64,000 nt of DNA, taken from the NCBI RefSeq assembly GCF_018687715.1, contig NC_056758.1, forward strand, positions 28,894,967 through 28,958,966, read 5' to 3'. The stretch is from Carya illinoinensis (lineage: Eukaryota; Streptophyta; Magnoliopsida; Fagales; Juglandaceae). This document shows positions 25,094-36,244 of this stretch, in pieces. A program made the translations under genes and the position numbers. Under the pieces are notes generated by a model, which worked only from the letters and a program-made list of their open reading frames with translations, searched no databases and was not told where the DNA came from. Every line of letters begins with the position of its first letter. Within the stretch, counting starts at the first letter, position 1.

Positions 25094-25371
25094 TGGATTG
25101 GCCCTTGGTTGGCCTAGGTTGGCCCAACAGCCCATTAGCATGCCCAACAGCAGCACCTACAGCCCATCAGCATGCCCAGAAGCACTAGTAGACAGCCGCA
25201 GCACCCAGGCCCCTTGTTTGGGCCATGTCAGCCATGCACCATGGGTAGCACCAGCAAGCAGCCCAACACTCAAACCCATGCCTAGGCTATGCCAGCCACC
25301 TACATAGCATGCCCATGGCATGGGCCATGCCATAGGCTAGCCTAGGCCAACAGAGGGCTAATGCATGCCAT
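25094..25371. repeat. Spacer of the palindrome, GCATGCCCA-rich
   Basis: Between the arms lies about 280 bp rich in short words such as GCATGCCCA, CATGGGCCATG and GCCCAACA, themselves often self-complementary. GC content is clearly above the arms. The arms converge on it with the shared word AAGTCTTGCATGGGCC. Confidence 0.7.
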
Positions 25372-25608
25372 GGGCCATCATGGCCCATGCAAGACTTATT
25401 TTACTTCTCTATTTATTTATTTTAATTATTTTACCAATATACCTTTTAGGGTTTCCACCTATGTAATTGCTATAAATAGGACCCCTAGACATTTCATTTA
25501 CATCTTTTGACAATTCCCTTTGTGGGCGGCATATTGTTCTTGAAATCACTTTCAGTGTCTTTGCACTTGGTCTTCTTGGGTGCAATTCGTGAATTCAGGG
25601 GAGAGAAT
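25372..25608. repeat. Right arm of the palindrome, inner part
   Basis: Inner 237 bp of the right arm, cut off from the rest (34676-36244) by the Athila element. A well-formed TATA box on the plus strand (TATAAATAGG, 25471-25480) is present here. The left arm has the diverged TATTTCTAACC at the matching place. Confidence 0.8.
25471..25480 (+). promoter_or_regulatory. TATA box pointing out of the palindrome
   Basis: CTATAAATAGGACCCC on the plus strand, inside the inner right arm and directed away from the palindrome centre. It may be the core promoter of the repeat family. About 140 bp downstream the Athila element now interrupts the transcript. Confidence 0.45.
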
Positions 25609-26405
25609 TGACTGACTCAAAAATGAGTAGCACTAAAGCTATCCCAAGTGCAGGAGGATGTCGTGTAATAATTAGGAATAAATTCCTAGATCGTCTCCTC
25701 AGGGAAAGTTACTTAAAAATCAAACTCGTTGAAAAAGGTGAAACAAAGAGAAAATAAAATGATGGTATGTGCAATGGATGGAAAAGGGCACTAGTCATGG
25801 ACTAGATTCATGTTTTTAGATTTTGATTGTCGGATTGGAATATAAAGGACTAATAGATTAAACTCAGAAATTAATAAAACTAAATTAAGAATTAAACTAA
25901 ATTAGGAAGTAATTGATAAAACAAGCACTGAAAATTGAAAAGCCCCAAATTCAATGTTCTAAGGTTCATCATTATATTCAAATCACAAATTCTCAAATTA
26001 AACCACCGTAATTGTAATCAATACTAAAATAAACGCTTAACGAAATGATAAAAATAAATAACACGAACTAAATGAATAACAAATAAATTACTCAAACATC
26101 TAAATCAAAATTCTCTAAAATAATTCAGAAACTCAAAACTGAAATGAAATAGCAAGTAGGGAATTGAAAAGATCAAGCCAGTTGAATGGAGATGAAGATT
26201 CGAAGCGGTGGAGGAGGCTGAGCTGCAGTGGCAATTGGACCCCTCAAGGAGTTCTTCAATCTGCTGCAGTGTGAGTGAATGATCAATTGTATGAATCATC
26301 TTCTCCGAATCTGAATGAAAATCAATGGAAAAAATGAATTCTAAGTGTTTTTCTACTCAAAACCGAGTTTTCCAGCCCAAGAGTCGTCCTAAGATGTAAA
26401 GAAAA

Positions 26406-26416
26406 CATATATATAC
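26406..26416 (-). promoter_or_regulatory. LTR TATA box (3' LTR copy)
   Basis: Minus strand GTATATATATG about 480 bp into the LTR from its U3 edge; the 5' LTR has the same motif at 34203-34213. Transcription of the element would start near 26380 and 34177 respectively. Confidence 0.6.
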
Positions 26417-26456
26417 TCTGACGGCGGAATAAATCCTGATCTGTAAAAATGCGATA

Positions 26457-26712
26457 TTCGCTCGAGCGGAGTGCTCGAGCGGCCTGTCGAGCGAACATCG
26501 AGCGTTCGACTCTACCTGAATTCGCTCGAGCGGCCTGTCGAGCGAACATCGAGCGTTCGACTCTGCCTGAATTCGCTCGAGCGGAGGCATTTGGCCACTC
26601 GAGCGATCTCTTTTCCCGCAACTCGCTCGAGCCCACTGTCGAGCGGAAGTCGAGCGTTTGAATCTGCCTGACTTCGCTCGAGCGGCCAGAAGCCGCCGCT
26701 CGAGCGAAATGT
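26457..26712. repeat. GC-rich CTCGAG minisatellite in LTR U3
   Basis: Repeats of a unit of about 51 bp built from GCTCGAGCG, TGTCGAGCG and CGAGCGTTCGACTCT blocks. The word TCGAGCG or its complement CGCTCGA recurs more than a dozen times. It lies immediately upstream of the LTR TATA box. The partner array in the 5' LTR (34255-34495) differs in unit content. Open frames over it on both strands are artefacts. Confidence 0.9.
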
Positions 26713-26891
26713 ACCATAATCCATATTAATTGGCAGTTAATAAAATTATAGCAGAAATTCATGCTTTTAATCAATTAAAATCACAACTTTGATTTATTCA
26801 TTTTTTCATATAAAACCAATGATAAAGTAATGAAAAAATTAATATATATTAGTTCCAAAAGCATTAAAAATGCAATAATTCAACTCAATCA

Positions 26892-26905
26892 CACCCCCCA
26901 ACTAG
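26892..26905 (-). promoter_or_regulatory. Polypurine tract of Athila element
   Basis: The minus strand reads TAGTTGGGGGGTG directly before the TGATTGAGTTG start of the 3' LTR. Confidence 0.85.
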
Positions 26906-27924
26906 CATTTTGCTAATCCTTGAGCAAAATAGTGAAAATTAATTGAGATGAATATTACATAAAGATCGAAATTCAAACAAAAACAATCAAACACAATTCT
27001 GAATTCTCACAAAAGTGACACGTTACTACTCAACCCCCAAGGGTTATACCCACCAAGACTATCTCAACAATCTTTCACATAGAATTAAGGCAAATGTCTC
27101 AGAACTCAAATGTGTGTGTGGAGCTAGATCAGTTGTGTGTTCCTCATTACTAGCCATGATTTGCCATAGGATTTTTCAACCTTAAGATTAATCATTGCTG
27201 ATTCTAACTACCTCAAAGCCCAAGGGTCTAGCAGTTTTCACGCCAGCTCTATTTTTAAAGGTTGGACACTCAACCCCCAAAGTCTTGGGTAACTATTTCT
27301 AGCCCTTTTTACTCAGGAAAGTTCACTATGTTGCCTTTATTCCTTTTCTCTCTGTTTTTTTTTTCTTTTCTTTTTGTTTTTTTTTTCTTTTATTTTTTTT
27401 TTTTTTTTTTTTTTTTTTTGGGCATGGCTCGGTAGTCCTGCAGTTTACTTCTCCAGTGTTAAATCAATGAACGGTAAATAAGGAACACTACAAGCGCAAG
27501 CATGTGCAAAATGTCCTTCAAAATTTGTCTTTCGTTCTACAAAAATTTTATCAAGTTTCATCTCAATAAGCATAACATCTCGGTGTTTCAAGCCACATAT
27601 CAACAAAATATGATGCATCAAAAAATCATGCTCTATGTTTAAGCTTGAAAATAAATCTTCACAAATGATCTCGCTCAACTACTCCACCAAGATGCTCAAA
27701 TTTCACAAATCTTATTTATTTATTTATTTATTTTAAAAAAAACTGTGCACACATGCTACCCCCCAACTAGTGAGAGACATAGTCCTCAATGAGTCGAACG
27801 AAAGAAAAGAAAGTACACAGAACTAAGCAAGCAAAACAAACAATCAACATGAAATATAAACTCAAAGCAAAAGAACAAATAAAAACAAAGCAAGTAAAGA
27901 AAACTGTAAAGAATGAGAAGCAAA
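26906..27924 (-). other. Athila 3' untranslated region, no envelope frame
   Basis: About 1 kb between the pol stop and the polypurine tract. It holds a long T-rich run (27356-27419) and only short open frames, such as 27445-27678, with no recognised domain. Many Athila elements carry an envelope-like frame here; this copy shows none. Confidence 0.7.
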
Positions 27925-30900
27925 TCAAAACACTTCCCTGGGGTCTTGCCCAAGCAAGATCTCTTCATGTGGATCAAAGGCCTTCAAAAATGACTTTAGA
28001 CGTTGTCCGTTGACAATGAAACTATTACCATTCTTTGGATTGACAATGTCTACCACACCATGAGGATGAACGGTCTTTACAATGTACGGCCCACTCCATC
28101 GGGATTTCAACTTTCCAGGAAAAATGTGCAAGCGAGAGTTGTAAAGAAGAACTTCCTGGCCAAGTGTAAAATGCTTTGGATGAATTTTCTGATCATGCAG
28201 AATTTTCATGCGTTCCTTTGCAATCTGAGCGTTGTCATAAGCATTCCGACGAGCTTCATCCAATTCATTGATCTGCAATTTTCTCAACCCTGAAGCTTCA
28301 TCAAGTGACATGTTAACATGTTTTATGGCCCACAAAGCTCGATGCTGAATATCAACAGGTAAATGACAAGTTTTACCATAAACTAATCGATAGGAAGACA
28401 TCCCTAGATTTGTTTTAAAAGCTGTCCTATAAGCCCACAAAGCATCAAGAAGTTTAACCGACCAATCTTTCCTATTAGGCTTGATGGTTTTCTCTATAAT
28501 AATTTTTATCTCTCTGTTTGCCAATTCAGCTTGCCCATTTGTTTGAGGGTGATAAGGGGTAGAAACTCTGTGTGTAATACCATATTTCTTCACAAGTGTA
28601 GAAAATTGTTTGTTGCAAAAATGAGAACCTCCATCACTTATTATAACTTTTGGCATGCCAAAACGAACAAACAGAGATTGCAAAAATTTCAGGACAACAT
28701 GATGGTCATTTGTTTTGCAAGCAATGGCCTCCACCCATTTTGAAACATAATCCACAGCTAAAAGAATATATGTGTTTCCAAAAGAAACCGGAAAAGGTCC
28801 CATGAAATCTATTCCCCAACAATCAAAAATTTCTAAAGTCAGAATAGGGGAAAGAGGCATCATGTCTCTTTTACTAATGGATCCCAATTTTTGACAAGGC
28901 TCACAAGCCTTGCAAAAATTATAAGCATCCTTAAACATGGAAGGCCAGTAAAAACCGCTTTGCAAAATTTTTGAAACTGTTTTCTTTGCTGAAAAATGAC
29001 CACCACATGCACCCATATGACAAAATCTCAAAACCGAAGAAAACTCATCATCAGGAATGCATTTTCGAATCAATTGGTCCGAACAATACTTAAAAAGATA
29101 TGGATCATCAAAATAAAAGTATCGTACCTCAGAGAGAAACCGACGCTTATCTTGGGTGGACCATTTAGAAGGCATTCGCTCAGTCACCAGATAATTGACT
29201 ATGTCAGCATACCAGGGAGCTCTATCAACCACAAACAGCTGCTCATCCGGGAAACTATCATCAAGAGGAAGGCTGACATTTGAAGAAGGAGATGATAACA
29301 ATCTAGAGAGGTGGTCAGCTACCACGTTTTCAACTCCTTTCTTGTCCTTAATGTTGATGTTGAACTCTTGAAATAATAGAATCCAACGAATCAAGCGTGG
29401 CTTTGCATCTTTCTTAGCCAACAAATACTTAAGAGCAGAGTGGTCAGTGAAAATAGTAACAGGAGAACCAAGAATATAAGTCCAAAATTTATCAAGTGCA
29501 AAAACCACTGCAAGCAATTCTTTTTCAGTAGTGGTATAATTTTTCTGGGCATCATTCAAGGTTCTACTAGTATAATAAATCACAAATGGCCTATTATCCA
29601 CCCGCTGCCCCAAAACAGCTCCTAAGGCATAGTCACTAGCATCTGTCATAATCTCAAAGGGAAGGTCCCACTGCAGAGGTTGCACAATAGGTGCAGTGGT
29701 AAGCGATTTCTTAAGGGTATCAAAAGATTTTTGGCACTCATCAGTCCAAACAAATTCAATACCATTTTGTAAAAGAGTGCACAAAGGTTTTGCAATAGAA
29801 CTAAACTCTTGAATAAACCGCCTATAAAAGCCAGCATGACCAAGAAAAGAACGAATATCCCTAACCGTCCTAGGAATAGGAAATTTAGATATTAATTCAA
29901 TCTTTGCCTTGTCAACCTTTATACCCTCAGAAGAAACAATATGCCCCAATACAATGCCCTGAATGACCATAAATTGGCATTTCTCCCAATTAAGTAAAAG
30001 ATTTTTTTCCTCACATCTCTGGAGAATACGTGCCAAATTATGCAAACAACTCTCAAAGGATTTTCCAAAAACAGAGAAATCATCCATGAATATTTCACAA
30101 ATGTCATCAATCATATCAGAAAAAATACTCATCATGCATCTCTGAAAAGTAGCTGAAGCATTACACAAACCAAAAGGCATTCTAGTAAAAGCAAAAGTGC
30201 CAAAAGGACAGGTGAAAGTGGTTTTCTCCTGATCTTCAGGCGCTACAGCAATTTTATAATAACCAGAATAGCAATCTAAGAAACAATAATATGCATTACC
30301 AGCTACTCTTTCCAAAATTTGATCCAATAATGGTAAAGGAAAATGATCCTTCCTACTGGCTGAGTTAAGTTTTCTATAGTCAATGCACATTCTCCAGCCA
30401 GTAACCATTCTAGTTGGAATCAACTCATTTTTATCATTTTTTATGACAGTCAAATCAGATTTTTTTGGTACCACTTGAGTTGGACTTACCCACTTACTGT
30501 CCGAGATAGGGTAAATGATACCTACTGCGAGTAGCTTAAGCACTTCCTCTTTCACAACTTCCTTCATGGTAGGATTGAGCCTACGTTGAGCATCACGAAC
30601 TGGTCTAGCATCGTCTTCAAGATGGATTCTGTGGGTACATACAGCGGCATCAATGCCTTTGATGTCAGCTATTGTCCAACCAATTGCGCCTCGATGCTTC
30701 CTTAATACTTCAATCAACTGGACTTCATCCTTCTGATTTAGCTTTGAGGAAATCACCACCGGAAAAGTGCCTTCTTCAGGACCAAGGAACACATACTTTA
30801 AATCTTGAGGAAGTGGTTTCAGTTCCAACTGGGGAACTTCTTCCTCTGAAGATTTAAGCATGTCTGGTGGTGGTAGAGTTTCAAACTGGGGTTTCCATCT

Positions 30901-31278
30901 TGCTCCCGCAAATTGTACTTCAAGTGGTAACGAAGAATCTGCAAAACAATCAAAAAAATCAAAGTTATCTTCATTGATATGATCAACTTTCTCATCAAGT
31001 AAAAATTCAGGTGTTTGAAAAATATAATCATCATCAGAGAAGGGAGAAGTTGAGCAAATAAAATCTGTTGGTGTCAAACTCTCCACAGCATTCAAATCAC
31101 TTGTGTCATCAAAATGTGCTGGCATCTTGCAAGCGTTGAAAACGTTCGACTCAAGTGCCATGTTCCCAAAGGTAAGCTTCAAAACTCCACTTCTGCAATT
31201 GATCAATGCATTTGATGTAGCTAGAAATGGTCTTCCTAGGATGACAGGAGCTTGATAAATAGTGGAGACCGGCTGCTA
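27925..31278 (-). pseudogene. Athila pol: reverse transcriptase, RNase H, integrase
   Basis: A single open frame of nearly 1.1 kb codons (stop-free from 31275 to 27925). It starts just after a TAG at 31276-31278 that separates it from the protease in the same frame. From the Leu-Ile-Asn at 31206: reverse transcriptase at about 205-430 with [21 protein letters not shown] and catalytic FMDD near 373-376; RNase H around 500-640 ([22 protein letters not shown]); integrase around 730-1000 with an HHCC zinc site ([20 protein letters not shown]) and catalytic [18 protein letters not shown] and HPQTNGQAE. The C-terminus ends GQDPREVF. All key catalytic residues look intact, unusual among the transposon genes here. 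Confidence 0.95.
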
Positions 31279-32112
31279 CATGTCAAGAACCACAAAATCC
31301 ACTGGGTAGTAGAATTTGTCCACCTGAACCAACACGTCCTCTACAATACCCCTCGGTACCTTAACTGATCTGTCAGCCAGCTGTAGCATGATGGAGGTCT
31401 TTTTCAGCTCACTCAATCCCAACTTCTCATATACTGAGAACGGTAGCAAGTTCACACTACTCCCCAAATCAAGTAAAGCTCTCCCAATGCGTGATTCACC
31501 AATCATAATGGAAATGTTGGGAGAGCCAGGATCTCCAAACTTCTGAGGAGTCTCGCTCAATATCAATGCACTAACTTGCTCCGTTAGGAAAGCTTTCTTC
31601 TTCACATTCAGCTTCCTCTTCACTGTGCACAAGTCCTTCAAAAATTTTGCATATGAAGGCACTTGTTGTATGGCATCCAAGAGTGGAATATTGATCTTCA
31701 CTTGCTTGAAAATCTCTTGGATCTCCGTGTGATACTTGTTCTTTTGGCCAGCTACCAATCTCTGAGGATAGGGAACCACAGGTTGGTATCCCTTACTAGC
31801 CTCAACATCTGCACTCACAGGCTTCTTCAGCTCTGGTCTTACTACCTCTGGTTCTTTCTCAACTTCATCATTCTCTTTTACATCTTCAGGTGTAGGACCA
31901 ACTACCTGTGTGTCTATAGGCATCTCTGGTTGGGGAACTTCCTTCCCACTTCTCAAAGTAAGAACTGCCTTCGTTGTCTCAATAACATCCCCTGAGACAT
32001 TATGCACTTGTTGTTGTTGCTGCCTATACACTTGAGGATTAGGCTGAGGCTGTGCTGGAAATTTTCCTTTCTCTAGGGTGCTCAAGGTTGTGCTCATCTT
32101 ATTAATAGTGCC
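31276..32112 (-). pseudogene. Athila protease region
   Basis: Open from an in-frame TGA at 32113-32115 to a TAG at 31276-31278. After a Gln/Pro-rich stretch comes the retropepsin core with ALLDLGSSVNLLPFSVYEKL, in which the catalytic Asp is kept, then SIMLQLADRSVKVPRG. It processes the polyprotein in active relatives. It shares one frame with pol and with the 3' part of gag. Confidence 0.88.
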
Positions 32113-33322
32113 TCACAACTCATTTATGGCCTGAGTGTTCTGATTATTTGTGGTGGCCTGAATCTGCATGAATTGCTGAAGTGTATTGGCCATCTGAGCC
32201 ATACTGTCATCTAGAGTCTTCTTTGCAGATGATGAAGGCTGAGAACTCTGTGTAGCTACATGAAGCTGAAATCCAGGAGGAGCTACATAAGGATAGCTTT
32301 GAGGATTCTGATATGGTGGATACTGGTGCTGAGGAGCACCCTGATTAAATGGCTGCTGCTGAGGTGGTGGGGACCGACCAGGCTGATCATTTCTCCATGA
32401 GAAATTTGGGTGATTCCTCCACCCTGGATTATATGTGTTGGAGAAAGGCTGATTCTGTGCTCTATTAACCCAGTTAGCTGATTGCATCTGCTCAGACCCA
32501 CCTTCTTGAAATACTGGCATAATCGGGCAGTCTTGGGCCTTATGGTTTGAATCAGCACATATAGAACATGCCTTTACTACCTTCACGGCCTTCACTTTTT
32601 CCATTTCCATGACCTCTAATCTTCTAGTCAATGCAGTTATTCAGGCCTGAACATCGGTGTCTTTTTTAAACTCATATCTACCCCCTCCAGAAATAGCCCT
32701 TAGTGGTTGTGCTGCTAATGGAACTCGATCAGTACGAGTGTTCCACTGTTGTGCGCTCTCAGCAAGGTAGTCAAAAAAATGATAGAGCTTCATCAGGTTC
32801 CTTGCTGAAGAACTCCCCATTACACATTGTCTGAACAAACTGCTTGCATTCTGGAGTGAGACCAGTGTAAAAGTAGCTCACCAACCTCCAAGATTCAAAA
32901 CCTTTAAATTTTCACCAAATCTTTAAATTTTTCCCAACTGGCCTGAAAGGTCTCATCAGGTCTCTGATTGAACTGGCTGATTTGCTCTTGCAAAAACTGA
33001 GTTCTCTGAAAAGGAAAAAAATTTTGTAAGAATTCACGTGGAACTGAGGTATCACTGACATCATGCCATGCTTAATAGAGAAATTAGATGCATTTTCAAG
33101 TAAAACAATGCATGAAGGTATAGTGGTGCGAGTGGGTTGCAAATAATCCTTAAGAGTGCGTGGTGCAGGTGCAGCCATGTTTTCTGGTTCAATTTCAATT
33201 TCCTCACCTGACTCACTAATAGAAAAGACAGAAGAGCTATCTATCTCCAAACTGTGTATACTACTCTCAACACTCGATGTGACTCTATGCAATCTATTTG
33301 AACTGTCCCTCACCCATGACAT
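32113..33322 (-). pseudogene. Athila gag remnant
   Basis: N-terminal part at 33322 downwards contains APRTLKDYLQPTRTTIPSCI, the usual start of Athila gag. After SVIPQFHVN a large piece of the capsid domain is missing: the text jumps to EQISQFNQRPDETFQASWEK, followed by stops and a frame change. The C-terminal part (about 32838-32113) is in frame with protease and pol. It contains the CCHC knuckle CSICADSNHKAQDC and a Gln/Pro-rich tail. It is broken by TGA at 32641-32643, where the family has Arg, and ends at TGA 32113-32115. Confidence 0.88.
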
Positions 33323-33382
33323 GAAACATCAGTTTAAAGAGCATAATAAAAATAACGAGTTTAAATTTAAGTTAATATACTT

Positions 33383-33400
33383 TCCCCGGCAACGGCGCCA
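33383..33400 (-). promoter_or_regulatory. Primer binding site (tRNA-Asp type)
   Basis: The minus strand reads TGGCGCCGTTGCCGGGGA, the standard Athila primer site complementary to the 3' end of tRNA-Asp, six bases inside the 5' LTR. Confidence 0.95.
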
Positions 33401-33406
33401 AAAACT

Positions 33407-34675
33407 TGACTGACTCAAAAATGAGTAGCATTAAAGCTATCCCAAGTGCAGGAGGATGTCGTGTAATAATTAGGAATAAATTCCTAAATCGCCTCCTCAG
33501 GGAAAGTTACTTAAAAATCAAACTCGTTGAAAAAGGTGAAACAAAGAGAAAATAAAATGATGGTATGTGCAATGGATGGAAAAGGGTACTAGTCATGGAC
33601 TAGATTCATATTTTTAGATTTTGATTGTCGGATTGGAATATAAAGGACTAATAGATTAAACTCAGAAATTAATAAAACTAAATTAAGAATTAAACTAAAT
33701 TAGGAAGTAATTGATAAAACAAGCACTGAAAATTAAAAAGCCCCAAATTCAATGTTCTAGGGTTCATCATTATATTCAAATCACAAATTCTCAAATTAAA
33801 CACCGTAATTGTAATCAATACTAAAATGAAAGTTTAACGAAATGATAAAAATAAATAACACGAATTAAATGAATAACAAATAAATTACTCAAACGTCTAA
33901 ATCAAAATTCTCTAAAATAATTCAGAAACTCAAAACTGAAATGAAATAGCAAGTAGGGAATTGAAAAGATCAAGCCAGTTGAATGGAGATGAAGATTCGA
34001 AGCGGTGGAGGAGGCTGAGCTGCAGTGGCAATTGGACCCCTCAAGGAGTTCTTCAATCTGCTGCAGTGTGAGTGAATGATCAATTGTATGAATCATCCTC
34101 TCTGAATCTGAATGAAAATCAATGGAAAAAATGAATTATAAGTGTTTTTCTACTCAAAACCGAGTTTTCCAGCCCAAGAGTCGTCCTAAGATGTAAAGAA
34201 AACATATATATACTCTGACGGTGGAATAAACCCTGATCTGTAAAAATGTGATATTCGCTCGAGCGGAGTGTCGAGCGAACATCGAGCGTTCGACTCTGCC
34301 TAAGTTTGCTCGAGCGGCCTGTCGAGCGAACATCGAGCGTTCGACTCTACCTGAATTCGCTCGAGCGGCCAAATGCCTCCGCTCGAGCAATCTCTTTTCC
34401 CGCAACTCGCTCAAGCCCACTTTCAAGCGGAAGTCGAGCGTTTGAATCTGCCTGACTTCGCTCGAGCGGCCAGAAGCCGCCGCTCGAGCAAAATGTACCA
34501 TAATCCATATTAATTGGCAGTTGATAAAATTAGAGCAGAAATTCATGCTTTTAATCAATTAAAATCACAACTTTGATTTATTCATTTTTTCATATAAAAC
34601 CAATGATAAAGTAATGAAAGAATTAATATATATTGGTTCCAAAAGCATTAAAAATGCAATAATTCAACTCAATCA
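33407..34675 (-). repeat. 5' LTR of Athila element
   Basis: 1269 bp, same ends as the 3' LTR and nearly identical by eye apart from scattered substitutions and changes in the CTCGAG minisatellite (34255-34495). TATA box on the minus strand at 34203-34213. Confidence 0.93.
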
Positions 34676-36244
34676 AGAATCATCACCTTGCAATTCGTGA
34701 ATATGTGGTGATTCCATTCTTCACCTTGCAATTCATGATGAATAGGTGGTAAATCTATTTATCCATTTTATTTCTTCACCTTATAATTCATGAATAGGTG
34801 TTGAATCCATTTATCTATCTTATTTCATCACCGTGTAATTTGTGAATCAGTGGTGAATTATTTATCTATCTTATTAGTATTTTCCTTTTTCCATCCAATT
34901 ATCTTTTTTTGTTCTTATATATTTTTTCTAGTTTGTTCATCTATATTTTCTTGCATATCCAACATATCCTAAGCCTTATTCTTATTATTCTTTGATTTCT
35001 CAAAATATTCATATATATCAAAAAGAAAGTATTCATCTCCCCTTGTTGAGATGACAATCCTTTGTTCATATATTTTCTTACTTGCTCATCTAATTTCGCA
35101 TTATTTTTATAATTTCTTGCGTTTTCTCACCTCACAAACACATATCACGTCTACCACATTCCAAGTCCATACTTTCCTTCTTCATCATTCACATAAGATC
35201 TAGCCCCCATCATCACTATTACCTTAGCCGAAATCACCCATTGCCTTAGACATTCCATGCACATCTTGTACTTTCTTACTTACCAAACACTTAATAAACC
35301 TCAATAGATCCAATTACATAATATACTTATTCTTCAAAGCCATAAAACCCTACATCCTTCCTCCAATAAGCCCTAGCCAAAATTCTTAGGGTTCCATTAG
35401 GGTTTTCTAAACTTTAGGAACCCTAATCTTTCCTTCCATATTCTCATCTCTTAATTTTAGGAATCATAATCTTTCCTTCTCTTTCCTTCCATGTTCTCAT
35501 CCCTTAACTTTAGAAATCCTAATCTTTCCTTCCATATTCTCAACCCTTAATTTTAGGAAACCTAGTCTTACTTCCATATGACATCCCTAAATTCTAGGCG
35601 TTCTAGTCTTACTTGCCATATCAAATCCCAACATTCTAGGAATTACCCTAGAATCACTCAAACCCTAAATCCATCACTTCTTCCCTTACCTTGGCCAAAA
35701 TACCCAATCCCTAAATTGTATCCTACAATTTAGGATCTCATCTTTCATCTTCAAATCCCTTAAAATTCGAAATACATCCATTGCCTTAGTCAAACTCCAA
35801 ATCCCAACAACTCCCATCCATCTTATTATTTAGGATCAAAACCTAGCCACCTTTTCCATCATCCAAGACCTATATTCCATCTCCAGATCCCTAAATTATA
35901 GGAATAATCCTAGACTCGTTCAAACCCTAAGATCCTTTACATCTTTGACCTAGCCAGAACCCTAGACTCCTAATCCACACCTTCAAAATTTGTAATTCCC
36001 CTTAGCCACCATCAGCCTCAATTCACCATACCAATCATAATCATCATCCCAGTGGTGCCAATACCAAGGGTTATCATCAAGCCGTCTTACATTGCATCTA
36101 ACATAAAAATTCATCACTTAGATCACCCAAACTCATCATCATCATTAATTCCACCACTAAACACTATACCTCTATTAACCTGGAGGCCCTTCATTGCATT
36201 ACTTGTTCAAGGCCAAGTAAGACGAAAAGAAATCGGTCATCACA
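34676..36244. repeat. Right arm of the palindrome, outer part
   Basis: Continues the right arm after the Athila insertion. Reverse-complement match to 23447-24860: near the inner end four CACCT...AGGTG hairpin units (34684-34860), near the outer end ATTGCATCTAACA and TCGGTCATCACA. A local expansion around 35440-35600, with repeated ATCTTTCCTTCCATATTCTC words, is not in the left arm. Confidence 0.85.

Larger units (their letters stand above)
25609..26891 (-). repeat. 3' LTR of Athila element
   Basis: 1283 bp, starting TGACTGACTC and ending AACTCAATCA on the plus strand. U3 (right part in plus coordinates) contains the CTCGAG minisatellite at 26457-26712 just upstream of a minus-strand TATA box (GTATATATATG, 26406-26416). 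Confidence 0.93.
25609..34675 (-). mobile_element. Athila-type Ty3/gypsy retrotransposon, complete structure
   Basis: 9067 bp on the minus strand. LTRs are 33407-34675 (5') and 25609-26891 (3'), with TG...CA ends on the plus strand. A perfect 5-bp target duplication AGAAT lies at 25604-25608 and 34676-34680. The tRNA-Asp primer site, polypurine tract, gag, protease and pol are all present. Lineage call rests on the primer site and on pol motifs such as [11 protein letters not shown] and [14 protein letters not shown], characteristic of Athila. No envelope-like frame follows pol. Gag has an internal deletion, and three nonsense codons interrupt the main frame. The LTRs are nearly identical by eye, so the insertion is much younger than its surroundings. 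Confidence 0.95.

Noticed and set aside
26322..26774. Open frames across the Athila LTR (Arg/Ser/Ala-rich, both strands)
   Set aside because: They follow the CTCGAG minisatellite, occur in several frames at once and lie in U3 of an LTR.
26906..27924. Envelope-like gene of Athila
   Set aside because: Only short frames without signal peptide, membrane segment or recognised domain.
23447..36244. Palindrome arms as simple 5' and 3' LTRs of one element
   Set aside because: They are in inverted, not direct, orientation, with only about 280 bp between them.
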